The position numbers and the translations under genes are program-made. The notes beneath the pieces are model-generated. The model was not told the origin of the DNA and searched no databases. It worked only from the letters and a program-made list of their open reading frames with translations. Shown here piece by piece: positions 18,173-26,614 of a stretch of 57,730 nt of DNA (position 1 is the first letter of the stretch; every line of letters starts with the position of its first letter). The stretch spans positions 1-57,730 of the forward strand of contig CAZEQC010000016.1 in NCBI GenBank assembly GCA_964514285.1. The letters are read 5' to 3'. The stretch comes from SKLM01 sp964514285. Lineage in GTDB: Bacteria > Chloroflexota > Anaerolineae > B4-G1.

Positions 18173-18201
18173 ATTATAGCGAGATACGACTTACTTCGCA
18201 A
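18173..18201 (-). promoter_or_regulatory. Sigma-70-like promoter for the second hdr operon
   Basis: On the minus strand TTGCGA (18201-18196), a 17-bp spacer and a perfect TATAAT (18178-18173). The leader to the hdrC ATG at 18079 is about 85 nt and contains short complementary segments. It lies between the GNAT gene and hdrC. Confidence 0.65.
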
Positions 18202-18238
18202 ATCCAAGATAAGAATCAGCTTAATATGATTATTGCCC

Positions 18239-18811
18239 CTAGAAGACGCCGGAGTTATCGACCAGCCAGAAGACCATGACGGCCATGTCGAGCGTCTCTC
18301 CGTCATCGGCGATGAAGTAATCCTCCAGCGTCACCTCGTGACGGAAGCCCAGGTTCTCGAAGGCCTTGACGACCTGGGGCTGGGTGAGGACCACCTCGGC
18401 GTACAACTGCTGAAGTCCCACACGGCGCGCGATATCGATCAGGCAGCGCAGCATCAACGTGCCGATACCCTGGCGGCGGTAATCGTGGTCGAGGAAGATG
18501 CGCACCCAGGCCAGGTGGCGGTGGAAATGCTCGCCGAAGTGGAGCGTTGCCTCCCCGACCATGGTGTCATCCACCATGGCGACGAGAGGGAAGACCTCCT
18601 TCAGATCGAGATCCTCGACCCAACCCCGCACGACATCCGGGTCGCCAGCGTCACTGCGGAAGTACTGCAGATCCTGATCGGACGCTCGGGCGAAGAGATC
18701 GACCAGGCTCTGCTCGTCCTCCTCCGTCAACGGGCGGAGCAGAAGCCGCTCGCCGGAGGGTAATGCCTTCAACTTCCTATAGTTCTCCAAGTTCTTCCAG
18801 ACATCTGACAT
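18239..18811 (-). CDS. GNAT-family N-acetyltransferase
   Basis: 190 residues, normal GNAT size. Conserved elements include LLLRPLTEEDEQSL at the start of the fold and the acetyl-CoA loop DHDYRRQGIGTLMLRCLID (R/Q-x-x-G-x-G/A). It transfers an acetyl group from acetyl-CoA to an unknown acceptor. It lies alone between two hdr operons, with a small GGGGC-loop-GCCCC hairpin (18835-18849) just upstream of its start and a promoter for the next operon downstream. Acetyl-CoA is the product of the surrounding pathway, but a functional link is speculative. Confidence 0.85.
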   Translation of the reverse strand: MSDVWKNLENYRKLKALPSGERLLLRPLTEEDEQSLVDLFARASDQDLQYFRSDAGDPDVVRGWVEDLDLKEVFPLVAMVDDTMVGEATLHFGEHFHRHLAWVRIFLDHDYRRQGIGTLMLRCLIDIARRVGLQQLYAEVVLTQPQVVKAFENLGFRHEVTLEDYFIADDGETLDMAVMVFWLVDNSGVF

Positions 18812-18942
18812 GCTCTTCCTCCCTCAATCCGCCAGGGGCAAAAGGCCCCGAAAACGCGATAGCTTATGTGCGGGCCGCATTCGCCTCTCTTCACCAGGTA
18901 GCTGACGGGGGCGTGACGTTCCCACCTCGCACCAGGCCCACC

Positions 18943-20718
18943 CTACCCCATCACCGCGTCCGCCATAGCCAGGATCTGCTCTGGCGTCCAATTATGTATA
19001 CGACTTGCCTTGTTGGGGCAAGCGACTAAGCAGGCGCCGCAGTTCTGACAGAGAGCGGCATTGACCGTGGCGATGCGGCCTGACCCAGGGCCGGCGACGA
19101 ACTCGAGCGCCCGAGCCTCGTAGGGACAGACCTCCACGCAGGCACCGCATCCCGAGCAGAGCTCCTCAACGACGTAAGCCACGGTGGGCTCCTGCGTCAT
19201 CTCATCGTGTGAGAAGAGCTGCAACACCTTGGCGGCAGCGCCCGAGGCCTGGGAGACCGTCTCTGGGATGTCCTTCGGTCCCTGAGCGGCCCCGGCCAGG
19301 AAGACGCCAGCCGTCAGACTCTCAACTGGGCGCAGCTTAGGATGCGCCTCACTGAAGAAACCGTACTCGTCGGTGCCCACCCGGAGGACCTGCGCGACGT
19401 CGAAGGCCTCCGAGCTGGGCAACATAGGCGTGGCAAGAACGACCAGATCGGCGGCGACCTCGATGGGCTGATTACTGAGCGTGTCAGCGCCCCAGACACG
19501 CACGCTATCACCATCGCTGAAGATCTTGCTCACCTTCCCACGCAGGTAGAGGATGTCCTGCTCCTCCATCGCCGCCTGCACATATTCATCGTAGCCCTTC
19601 CCAGCGGAACGGATATCAATGTAGAAGACGTAGGCCTGCCCGTCCGGCACCCGCTCCTTGAACATCATCGCCTGCTTGGCTGTGACCATACAACAGACCT
19701 TAGAACAGTAGGCGACGCCTCGCTCCGGATCGCGGGATCCCGCACACTGGACAAAGACGACCTCCTGGGGCACCCGACCATCGGAGGGACGACGGAGCCC
19801 ACCACCGGGACGCTCACCGTCGCGAAGCATTCTCTCGAAGGTGAGGCCGTCGACGACGTCCTGCAGCTCGCCGCCGCCATACTCGGGCAAGCGACGGAGA
19901 GGATAGGCATCCCAGCCAGTGGCGACGACGATAGCCCCCACCTCAACAGGGCTTTCAAGGTCCCCCGGGAGACTTCCGGGCGTCTGCTCCGAAGCCTCAT
20001 CCTCCTGAACCTCATATTGAGCGACCTGGACCTCGAAGTTGCCGACGTAGCCCTCGACGGCAGCGACCTCCGCCCCGGTCACGATGTCGACGTTAGGATG
20101 CTCCAGGACAAGCTGAGCCTTCTGCTGGATCAGATCGGGGGCAGCCTCGAAATTGAGGTAGGTACCGCTGAGCTGGGCCATCTTGCCGCCGAGGTGACTC
20201 TCGCGCTCAACCAACAGCACAGAAAAACCGGCGCTGGCGATATCCAAGGCCGCCTGCATACCTGCGACACCTCCGCCAATCACCAGCGCCCGCTTAGTCA
20301 ACGGCAGGCGGAAGGGCTCCAACTCCTCGTCCCGCTTGACCTTCTCGACGACCGTGCACACCATCTCGACGGCCTTCTCCGTGGCCGAAGCAGGCTCATG
20401 CTGGTGGACCCAGGAACACTGCTCACGGATATTGGCAATCTCAAGACGATAGGGGTTCAAGCCTACCGAGGATGCAGCACGGCGGAAGGTCGCCTCGTGC
20501 ATCGAAGGGGAGCAGGCGGCCACGACCACGGCATCCAACTGATGCTCCTCAATGGCGTCCCGAACCAGCTGCTGGCCAGGCTCCGAGCACATGTAGCTGT
20601 AGTCGGTGGCAAAGACGACATCGGGATGGCGGCCAATCCGCTCGGCCACGGACGCCACGTCGACGGTGCCGGCGATGTTGATCCCGCAGTGACAGACGAA
20701 TACACCGATACGACTCAT
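18943..20718 (-). CDS. hdrA: HdrA, full-length bifurcating flavoprotein (copy 2)
   Basis: 591 residues. It has the complete HdrA layout: VFVCHCGINIAG, YMCSEPGQ and REQCSWVH in the N-terminal domain; LVIGGGVAGMQAALDIA starting the FAD domain; AGSRDP...CSKVCCMVTAKQ; and C-terminal CSGCGACVEVCP plus CQNCGACLVACP. It overlaps the upstream short HdrA gene by 4 bp (ATGA), so the two are translationally coupled, which supports a heteromeric pair. Confidence 0.93.
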   Translation of the reverse strand: MSRIGVFVCHCGINIAGTVDVASVAERIGRHPDVVFATDYSYMCSEPGQQLVRDAIEEHQLDAVVVAACSPSMHEATFRRAASSVGLNPYRLEIANIREQCSWVHQHEPASATEKAVEMVCTVVEKVKRDEELEPFRLPLTKRALVIGGGVAGMQAALDIASAGFSVLLVERESHLGGKMAQLSGTYLNFEAAPDLIQQKAQLVLEHPNVDIVTGAEVAAVEGYVGNFEVQVAQYEVQEDEASEQTPGSLPGDLESPVEVGAIVVATGWDAYPLRRLPEYGGGELQDVVDGLTFERMLRDGERPGGGLRRPSDGRVPQEVVFVQCAGSRDPERGVAYCSKVCCMVTAKQAMMFKERVPDGQAYVFYIDIRSAGKGYDEYVQAAMEEQDILYLRGKVSKIFSDGDSVRVWGADTLSNQPIEVAADLVVLATPMLPSSEAFDVAQVLRVGTDEYGFFSEAHPKLRPVESLTAGVFLAGAAQGPKDIPETVSQASGAAAKVLQLFSHDEMTQEPTVAYVVEELCSGCGACVEVCPYEARALEFVAGPGSGRIATVNAALCQNCGACLVACPNKASRIHNWTPEQILAMADAVMG

Positions 20719-22142
20719 GCCGCCTCCGTCGTGAGCGAAGTGGCGCCAACCGGCTCCGCCTCCGCCGTCTCGTCAGATCCCTCACCCACGTCCAGGGCCT
20801 CACGGGCGCGCTCCTGGGCTTGAGCGGCCTGGAACCGTGAGAGGACCTTGGCAGCCGCACCGGAGGCCTGCGCCACGGTCTCCGGGATATCCTGAGGCCC
20901 CAGCCCCGTTCCAGCCAAGAAGACACCAGGCACGCCGCTCTCGACCGGCGTCATCTCCGCGTTGTCTGCATTGTAGAATCCAAATTCGTCCACGTCAACA
21001 CCGAGCATATGGGCGACCTGTCGGCTGCCCGCTGAGGGGATGATGGCCGATGCCACCACGACCAGGTCGGCGGTGATCTCCACCTTGCGACCGGTAAGGG
21101 TGTCCACGCCCCAGACCCTGACGTCGTCGTCGGTGGGGAAGACCTTGGAGACCCGTCCCCGGATGTAGACGGTGTCATCCTCCTCCATGGCCCGGTTGAC
21201 GAACTCTTCATAGCCCTTGCCGCCAGCGCGGATGTCCATATAGAAGACGTAGACCTGACCATCGGGGACGCGATGCTTGTAGAGAATGGCATGCTTGGCG
21301 GTGTACATACAGCAGATCTTGGAGCAGTAGGGCACGCCGTGCTCCGGGTTGCGGGAGCCGGCACACTGAATGAAGACGATCTCCTTAGGCACCTCGTGGT
21401 CGGAGGGACGAATGATCTTCCCGCCCGTCGGCCCGGTGGCGGAGAGCATCCGCTCGAACTCCAGACCATCCATAACGTTGGGATGAGACATATACTCATA
21501 GGCCGCCACGGCCTCATCCTGATAGAGCTCATAACCGGTGGCGACGACGACGGATCCCACCACCTCCTCGATTATCTGGGGCTGCATATCGTAGTCGATG
21601 GCGTTCACATCGCAGGCCTTGGCGCACTTGCCGCAGGCGAGGGGAAAGAGCCCGAGACAGGCATCGGGGTCGAGGCAGTAGACGGCGGGCACCGCCTGCG
21701 GCGAGGGGATGTAGATGGCTCGGCGAGCCGCAAGGCCCCGGTCGAACTCGTTGGGGACGACGACGGGGCAGACGTCAGCGCAGTCACCGCACGCGGTGCA
21801 CTTATCCTCCTGCACGTGACGAGGATGACGCTTGATGCGCACGCGGAAGCCCCCCGGTGCGCCGTCGCTATCCTCCGGATCCGGTGGGAGGCGATCAATG
21901 TCGACGACCTCGCTGAGCGTCAGTAGCTCGATGTTGGGGTGCTGTCCTACCTCGACGGTGCGGGGGGTGAGGATGCACTGGGAGCAGTCCAAGGTGGGGA
22001 AGGTCTCCGACAGCTGGGCCATGTGCCCCCCAATGGCAGGCTCCCTCTCGACCAACAGGACCTGATAGCCGCTGTCGGCAATGTCCAAGGCAGCCTGCAT
22101 GCCACTGATGCCGGCGCCGATGACCAGAGCACGATAGTTCAT
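20715..22142 (-). CDS. Short HdrA (QmoA-like) flavoprotein (copy 2)
   Basis: 475 residues. The FAD motif ALVIGAGISGMQAALDIA begins at residue 5; FPTLDCSQCILTPR follows, then CTACGDCADVCP and the AGSRNP...CSKICCMYTAKH block. As in copy 1 there is no N-terminal HdrA domain and no C-terminal ferredoxin domain; the end is an acidic, disordered-looking tail. The ribosome-binding site before the ATG at 22142 is weak. It follows hdrB by 150 bp and overlaps the full HdrA gene downstream. Confidence 0.88.
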   Translation of the reverse strand: MNYRALVIGAGISGMQAALDIADSGYQVLLVEREPAIGGHMAQLSETFPTLDCSQCILTPRTVEVGQHPNIELLTLSEVVDIDRLPPDPEDSDGAPGGFRVRIKRHPRHVQEDKCTACGDCADVCPVVVPNEFDRGLAARRAIYIPSPQAVPAVYCLDPDACLGLFPLACGKCAKACDVNAIDYDMQPQIIEEVVGSVVVATGYELYQDEAVAAYEYMSHPNVMDGLEFERMLSATGPTGGKIIRPSDHEVPKEIVFIQCAGSRNPEHGVPYCSKICCMYTAKHAILYKHRVPDGQVYVFYMDIRAGGKGYEEFVNRAMEEDDTVYIRGRVSKVFPTDDDVRVWGVDTLTGRKVEITADLVVVASAIIPSAGSRQVAHMLGVDVDEFGFYNADNAEMTPVESGVPGVFLAGTGLGPQDIPETVAQASGAAAKVLSRFQAAQAQERAREALDVGEGSDETAEAEPVGATSLTTEAA

Positions 22143-22255
22143 GACTTAGAACCCCAAGCTACGTAGCGTAGTGGAATCGTCTTCAACATCTTGGACGATA
22201 GAACGAAGCGGGGCACAGACCCGCTGTGAGCACCGGAGGTCTCGTCTCTAATGCC

Positions 22256-22272
22256 GCGGATCACGGATCCGC
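22256..22272. repeat. Small perfect hairpin between hdrB and short hdrA
   Basis: GCGGATC, loop ACG, GATCCGC. It lies in the 150-bp space between hdrB and the short hdrA and could affect processing or translation there. Confidence 0.5.
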
Positions 22273-22292
22273 TGGGAGCCCGAGGGAGGGTG

Positions 22293-23180
22293 TTATCCAT
22301 TGCTGCTCACCTGTGTTTTCTCGAATGCGGGACGGGGATCCACGTAGTGATCCTCAAGTCCCCAGGTCTCCTCCGGCAGGCCAAGGGCGACTGCCATCAG
22401 CTGCGTGAAATAGAGCACGGGCAAGCCCTCACCAGCGCGGCTCATCTCGGTCTCGCGCTGCGGGAAATCGAGGTTGAACTGACAGAGCGGACAGGCGGTG
22501 ATCATCAGGTCGGCGCCGTGCTCGCGGGCAGAGGCAACAATGTCCTTAGCCAGCGTCTTGGGCACATCGGGCTCCTTGACGATCAGATACGAGCCACAGC
22601 ACTCGACGTTGTAGGGGAAATCGACTGGTTCCGCGCCGAGCGCCTGCACGAGATCGTGGAGGATGTGAGGGTCCTCCGGATCATCGAGGCCGATCTCGTC
22701 ATAGGGGCGGAGGAGAAGGCAGCCGTAGTAGGGTGCCACCTTGAGGCCAACCAGAGGACGCTCCACATGACTGGCGACAGGATCGGGCCCCTCGTCCCAT
22801 CCTAGGTCATCACGAAGGATCTCCAAGAGGTGGGCGACCTGCACATCGCCCTCGTAGTCTTGCTCCGTGAACCAGTTGATGCGATCCAGCATCTCCTCGT
22901 CGCGATCCAGGAGAGCCTGGGAGCGACGAAGCACGTTGAAGCAGATGGAACAGAGCGTGGCGACGCGTTCACCGGCCTGCTGGGCCTGGTAGAGGATGCG
23001 GGTCGGCGCGATGAGGGCCATCGAATCGTCCAGCATCAAAGGGAACGTGGCGCCGCAGCACTGCCACTCAGGGAGCTCATCGAGGGGTATCCCGAGCGCC
23101 TCCGCCACCGCTCTACCTGAGCGGTCGTAGTTCTTCGCTTTTGTGGAGAGTGTGCAGCCTGGAAAGTAAGGTATGCCCAT
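22293..23180 (-). CDS. hdrB: HdrB, CCG-domain subunit (copy 2)
   Basis: 295 residues with two CCG domains: YFPGCTLS...WQCCGATF...CSICFNVL and YYGCLLLRP...VECCGSY...CPLCQFNLD. It should bind two noncubane clusters as in other HdrB proteins. It lies 81 bp after hdrC and 150 bp before the short hdrA, completing an hdrC-B-A-A set. Confidence 0.93.
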   Translation of the reverse strand: MGIPYFPGCTLSTKAKNYDRSGRAVAEALGIPLDELPEWQCCGATFPLMLDDSMALIAPTRILYQAQQAGERVATLCSICFNVLRRSQALLDRDEEMLDRINWFTEQDYEGDVQVAHLLEILRDDLGWDEGPDPVASHVERPLVGLKVAPYYGCLLLRPYDEIGLDDPEDPHILHDLVQALGAEPVDFPYNVECCGSYLIVKEPDVPKTLAKDIVASAREHGADLMITACPLCQFNLDFPQRETEMSRAGEGLPVLYFTQLMAVALGLPEETWGLEDHYVDPRPAFEKTQVSSNG

Positions 23181-23261
23181 GAGCTAGCTCCAATACCTGG
23201 GGTCCTCAGCGGTCGGTCACGGCAGCCGGCAAGCCGCGCATCGACCGATTGGCCCACCAGC

Positions 23262-23666
23262 CTACTTCATATACTTCCTACACCCACCGATGACGGCCAG
23301 CTGCGGAAGCTCCTGCAGAAGGTCCTCCGGAAGATCGTTCAGATCCAGCTTGGCCACTCCTTTGCGCAACGCAATCTGACGCAGCGCCTCCATCAGTCGA
23401 GGGAGGTCCACGCCCTTGGGACAGCGGGCGACGCAGGTGAGACAAGAGGCGCAGATCCAGATGGTGTTGGTCTCCAGTACCTCCTCCATCCCGAGCTGGG
23501 CCATACGGATGACCTGGCTGGGCAGGATATCCATCTGAGCCACAATGGGGCAGCCCGCGCTGCACTTGCCGCACTGGTTGCACGCTAGGAGATCCTGACC
23601 GCTGATCTCCTCCACCTGGTGCACAAAGCGCCCTCGTACTTTCTTGACGGATATCTCAGTTCTCAT
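23262..23666 (-). CDS. hdrC: HdrC, double [4Fe-4S] subunit (copy 2)
   Basis: 134 residues with CNQCGKCSAGCP and CASCLTCVARCP, the two [4Fe-4S] sites of HdrC. It is shorter than the copy at 17456-18079 because it lacks the C-terminal helical part. GGAGG lies four bases before the ATG at 23666. It follows folD by about 50 bp, across a short degenerate repeat, so the hdr genes may extend the acs-folD transcript. Confidence 0.92.
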   Translation of the reverse strand: MRTEISVKKVRGRFVHQVEEISGQDLLACNQCGKCSAGCPIVAQMDILPSQVIRMAQLGMEEVLETNTIWICASCLTCVARCPKGVDLPRLMEALRQIALRKGVAKLDLNDLPEDLLQELPQLAVIGGCRKYMK

Positions 23667-23684
23667 TGGACCTCCCTATCCCAT

Positions 23685-23710
23685 CCGCAGATTGCGCAGA
23701 TTACACAGAC
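23685..23710. repeat. Short degenerate tandem repeat upstream of hdrC
   Basis: On the minus strand the motif (A)ATCTGCG repeats with a 9-bp period, about three times. This kind of AATCTGCG repeat is scattered through intergenic DNA of several bacterial groups. Confidence 0.6.
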
Positions 23711-23715
23711 TGCTT

Positions 23716-24597
23716 TCACGCGCCAACCGAGCGTTTGGCCGAAAGCAAGGTGTTCTGGAGAAGCATGGCGATGGTCATGGGGCCCGTGCCACCGGGAACC
23801 GGCGTGATGTGACCAGCGACCTCCTTGACCTGATCGAAATCGACGTTGCCTATGACGCGATAGCCCTTTTCCGCCGTCTCGTCCTTGACACGGCTCCACC
23901 CGACGTCGATGACGGCAGCACCCGGCTTCACCCAGTCGCCCTTCACCAGGCCCGGCTCGTCGATCGCGGCGACGAGGATGTCGGCACGCCGGCTTATGCC
24001 CGCCAGGTCCTCGGTGTGAGGGTGGCAGACGTTGAGCGCGGCACCGCGGTGGAGAAGCAGGAGAGCGGTCGGAAGCCCGACGATGTTGGTGGGGCCGAGC
24101 ACGACGGCCTCCTTGCCCTTGATGTCGACGCCGTACCGGTCGAGCAACTCGATGCATCCGAGGGGCATACAAGGGGCGAAGGTCGGCTCGACATCCTGGA
24201 GGGTGAGGCGGGCGATGTTGAGCGGATGGAAACCATCCACGTCCTTGTCCAGCGCGATGGCGGCCAGCGTCTGATCCTCGTCCAGGTGATCGGGAAGAGG
24301 AAGCTGTACCAGGATCCCGTGCACGTTGGGATCGGCGTTCAGGGCTTCGATCTCGTTCAGTAACTCCTCCTGGCTGATGTCAGCGGGTAGGTGCTGACCG
24401 AAGGCTCGCATCCCAGCCTGCTCACACTGGCGCTCTTTCATGCTGACGTAGGTCTGTGACGCTGGGTCCCCTCCCACCAGCACGGTGGCCAAGCCAGGCA
24501 CAACGCCGTGCTCAGCTTTGAGCTGCTCTACCTCGCCCTTGACCTCCTGGCGAATGGTGGAGGACGTGGCCCTTCCGTCCAGTAACTCTGCTGTCAT
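23716..24597 (-). CDS. folD: FolD, bifunctional methylene-THF dehydrogenase/cyclohydrolase (canonical)
   Basis: 293 residues, normal FolD length. The catalytic motif Y50-V-S-M-K54 is intact, as are VQLPLP and KDVDGFHPLN, and the signature PVPGGTGPMT near the C-terminus. It converts methenyl-THF and methylene-THF in the methyl branch. It follows acsE by 44 bp inside the acs gene run. It is the only one of three FolD-type proteins here with the lysine needed for cyclohydrolase activity. Confidence 0.95.
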   Translation of the reverse strand: MTAELLDGRATSSTIRQEVKGEVEQLKAEHGVVPGLATVLVGGDPASQTYVSMKERQCEQAGMRAFGQHLPADISQEELLNEIEALNADPNVHGILVQLPLPDHLDEDQTLAAIALDKDVDGFHPLNIARLTLQDVEPTFAPCMPLGCIELLDRYGVDIKGKEAVVLGPTNIVGLPTALLLLHRGAALNVCHPHTEDLAGISRRADILVAAIDEPGLVKGDWVKPGAAVIDVGWSRVKDETAEKGYRVIGNVDFDQVKEVAGHITPVPGGTGPMTIAMLLQNTLLSAKRSVGA

Positions 24598-24641
24598 AGC
24601 TACTCCCTTGTGTTGTTCAATGGTAGATCTAGATCTCTAAC

Positions 24642-25565
24642 CTACACACGTAGGTACGAGTCGGTATAGATGATCTCGTTCTGAAGCACCTGTACGGTCT
24701 TCCAGATCGCTTCCTGCTCTGGATCGTCGAGGTCGAAGTCCTCCGGCTGGGGATCGTCCATCGCTTCAATGCGATCGTGCAACTTGATGAGGGATTGGCC
24801 CAAAGCGGTGGAGTCGTCGCGCTCCTTGACGATGCGGATGAATTCCATCAGATCCTCATCGAAGGGGTCGGCGATGATCATATCGATGCCGGCGCCCATA
24901 ATCATCACCTGGTAGACCCGGTTAAGCAAGGGACGCATCTCGTGCGGGACGGCGTTGGAGACGTTGGAGAGCCCAGCGTTGGTCTTCGGCGCCGGATCCC
25001 AGGCCACCTTGAGCATACGGACGGCATCGAGGAAAGGAGGACAATACTCCTGACACCCAGAGACGGTGAGGACCAGGGGGTCGATGATGAAGTCCTCCAT
25101 GGGGAAGCCAACCTCCAACATACGGGGGATCAGCTTCTCGATGGCGATGGTGACACGTTCCTCGGCGCTGACGGGGATCATGCCGGACTCCATAGTCAGC
25201 CCGATGAGACGGGTGTCGTACTCCGCAGCCACGAGGGGGACCGCCTCCAGCGAATCCTCCTTGGCGGAGACAGAGTTGATGATAGGCTGAGCTTTGGAGA
25301 CAACCTGACAGGCCGCTCGTATGGCATCCAAGTTGGTGGTGTCGAAGACCAAAGGGACGTCAACGACCTCCTCGACGGTCTTGACGAGCCAAGGCAGGAT
25401 CTCCTCACCCTCTCTCTTCTGAGGGCCGATGTTCAGGTCGACGGCGTCGGCGCCAGCATCCACCTGGCGCACCGCCATATCCTGGAAGAACTTCTCATCC
25501 CGCTCCTCAATAGCTCGCGCCACCTTGGGCGAGACGACGTGGATATTCTCACCGATGATATACAT
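24642..25565 (-). CDS. acsE: AcsE, methyl-THF:corrinoid iron-sulfur protein methyltransferase
   Basis: 307 residues from the ATG at 25565, preceded by GGAGGAG. Pterin-binding TIM barrel: MYIIGENIHVVS at the N-terminus, DAVDLNIGPQK, FDTTNLDAI and NAGLSNVSNAVP match the methyl-THF site. It transfers the methyl group from methyl-THF to the cobalt of CFeSP (AcsC plus the AcsD domain). The C-terminus carries an acidic extension of about 40 residues beyond the Moorella-type barrel. It lies between cooC and folD. Confidence 0.93.
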   Translation of the reverse strand: MYIIGENIHVVSPKVARAIEERDEKFFQDMAVRQVDAGADAVDLNIGPQKREGEEILPWLVKTVEEVVDVPLVFDTTNLDAIRAACQVVSKAQPIINSVSAKEDSLEAVPLVAAEYDTRLIGLTMESGMIPVSAEERVTIAIEKLIPRMLEVGFPMEDFIIDPLVLTVSGCQEYCPPFLDAVRMLKVAWDPAPKTNAGLSNVSNAVPHEMRPLLNRVYQVMIMGAGIDMIIADPFDEDLMEFIRIVKERDDSTALGQSLIKLHDRIEAMDDPQPEDFDLDDPEQEAIWKTVQVLQNEIIYTDSYLRV

Positions 25566-25602
25566 GTTTACTCCTCCTGGGTTGACGTCTATCCTCTTAC
25601 TG

Positions 25603-25630
25603 GACGTTTGAACGTTGGAACGTTTGAACG
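25603..25630. repeat. Short tandem repeat GTTTGAAC-like
   Basis: Three degenerate copies of CGTTTGAA/CGTTGGAA just upstream of the acsE ribosome-binding site. The same motif occurs upstream of the CODH gene cluster at 36335-36360. Confidence 0.6.
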
Positions 25631-25660
25631 TGAACTGTCGTGCTGCCACCCTCTTGCTTT

Positions 25661-26473
25661 CTACCCCGTGCCCCCGTCGTACAGCATGTCGTCAGCAATC
25701 TCCCGCACTGCCTGATAGAGACCCGTGTCCGCCGGGAGCTCTACGAGCGGCCGCCCGGTGAACTCGAACTCCGGCATAGAGGGCTCCTCGGGCAGGGTGC
25801 CAATCAGGTCGAGGCCAGCCTGGTCAATGGCCTGGGCCAGCGGCTCGGGCACGGCCCCATTGGCATTAGGCCCGGCGCTGCGCAGGCGATTGAGGACCAG
25901 GTAGACGTGCCCCACACCGATTTCAAGCTCAGGGACCATATCCTGCATCCGCTTCGCCGTGATCAAGCCGCGCTGGGTGGGATCGGTGACGAGGATGAGC
26001 ACGTCGACGTCACGGGTGGTGCGTCGGCTGAGATGCTCCATCCCCGCCTCGTTGTCGATCACGACGTAGTCATACTGTTTCTCCAGGCGATCGAGAATAA
26101 CGCGCAGCATCTGGTTTGCCGCGCAGTAGCAGCCCGGTCCCTCAGGGCGTCCCATAGCCAACAGATCGACCCGCTCGCCCTCGACCAACGACATTTGCAC
26201 GTGGTAATCGAGGTAGTCCTGCTTGCTCATGCCTCCAGGCATGGAGCCGGCCAGGGCTCCGCTGGTCTGCACCTGATCCAGCATCTCCTCACGGATCTCG
26301 CCGATGGTCTGATAGAGCTTCATACCGAGGACGAAATGGAGATTGCTGGCCGGATCGGCGTCGATGGCCAGGATAGCCCCTGATCGCTCCTCGATTAAGT
26401 AGCGGACGAGGAGGGCTGCGACCGTCGTCTTCCCGGTGCCGCCCTTACCAGCCAGTGCAATTGTTGTGGTCAT
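25661..26473 (-). CDS. cooC: CooC/AcsF-type nickel maturation ATPase
   Basis: 270 residues from the ATG at 26473. P-loop AGKGGTGKTT near residues 8-17, then IDADPASNLHFVLG, the C-x-C motif in GPGCYCAAN and the switch region VVIDNEAGMEHLSR. In acetogens the acs-linked copy (AcsF/CooC) loads nickel into acetyl-CoA synthase or CODH. It is encoded between acsV and acsE. A P-loop identical in type but a clearly different sequence marks the paralogue at 2328-3107, so the two may serve different metal sites. Confidence 0.9.
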   Translation of the reverse strand: MTTTIALAGKGGTGKTTVAALLVRYLIEERSGAILAIDADPASNLHFVLGMKLYQTIGEIREEMLDQVQTSGALAGSMPGGMSKQDYLDYHVQMSLVEGERVDLLAMGRPEGPGCYCAANQMLRVILDRLEKQYDYVVIDNEAGMEHLSRRTTRDVDVLILVTDPTQRGLITAKRMQDMVPELEIGVGHVYLVLNRLRSAGPNANGAVPEPLAQAIDQAGLDLIGTLPEEPSMPEFEFTGRPLVELPADTGLYQAVREIADDMLYDGGTG

Positions 26474-26505
26474 CGTCTCCTTATACCTGCCATTTCTAGT
26501 CTCTT

Positions 26506-26589
26506 TAGACCCAGTATGTTCGCTTTGAATCGCCCGATCCAGGGCGGTGTCGGGGATCTGGCGATCCCCTTGGAGCAATCTTGGGTCTA
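26506..26589. other. Intercistronic foldback structure between acsV and cooC
   Basis: Outer perfect arms TAGACCCA (26506-26513) and TGGGTCTA (26582-26589) enclose two small hairpins: CGCCC/GGGCG (26531-26546) and GGGGATC/GATCCCC (26552-26569). No coding frame is seen in this 140-bp gap. Confidence 0.55.
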
Positions 26590-26614
26590 CTGAGTCTCAC
26601 ATAGATCTGATTCC

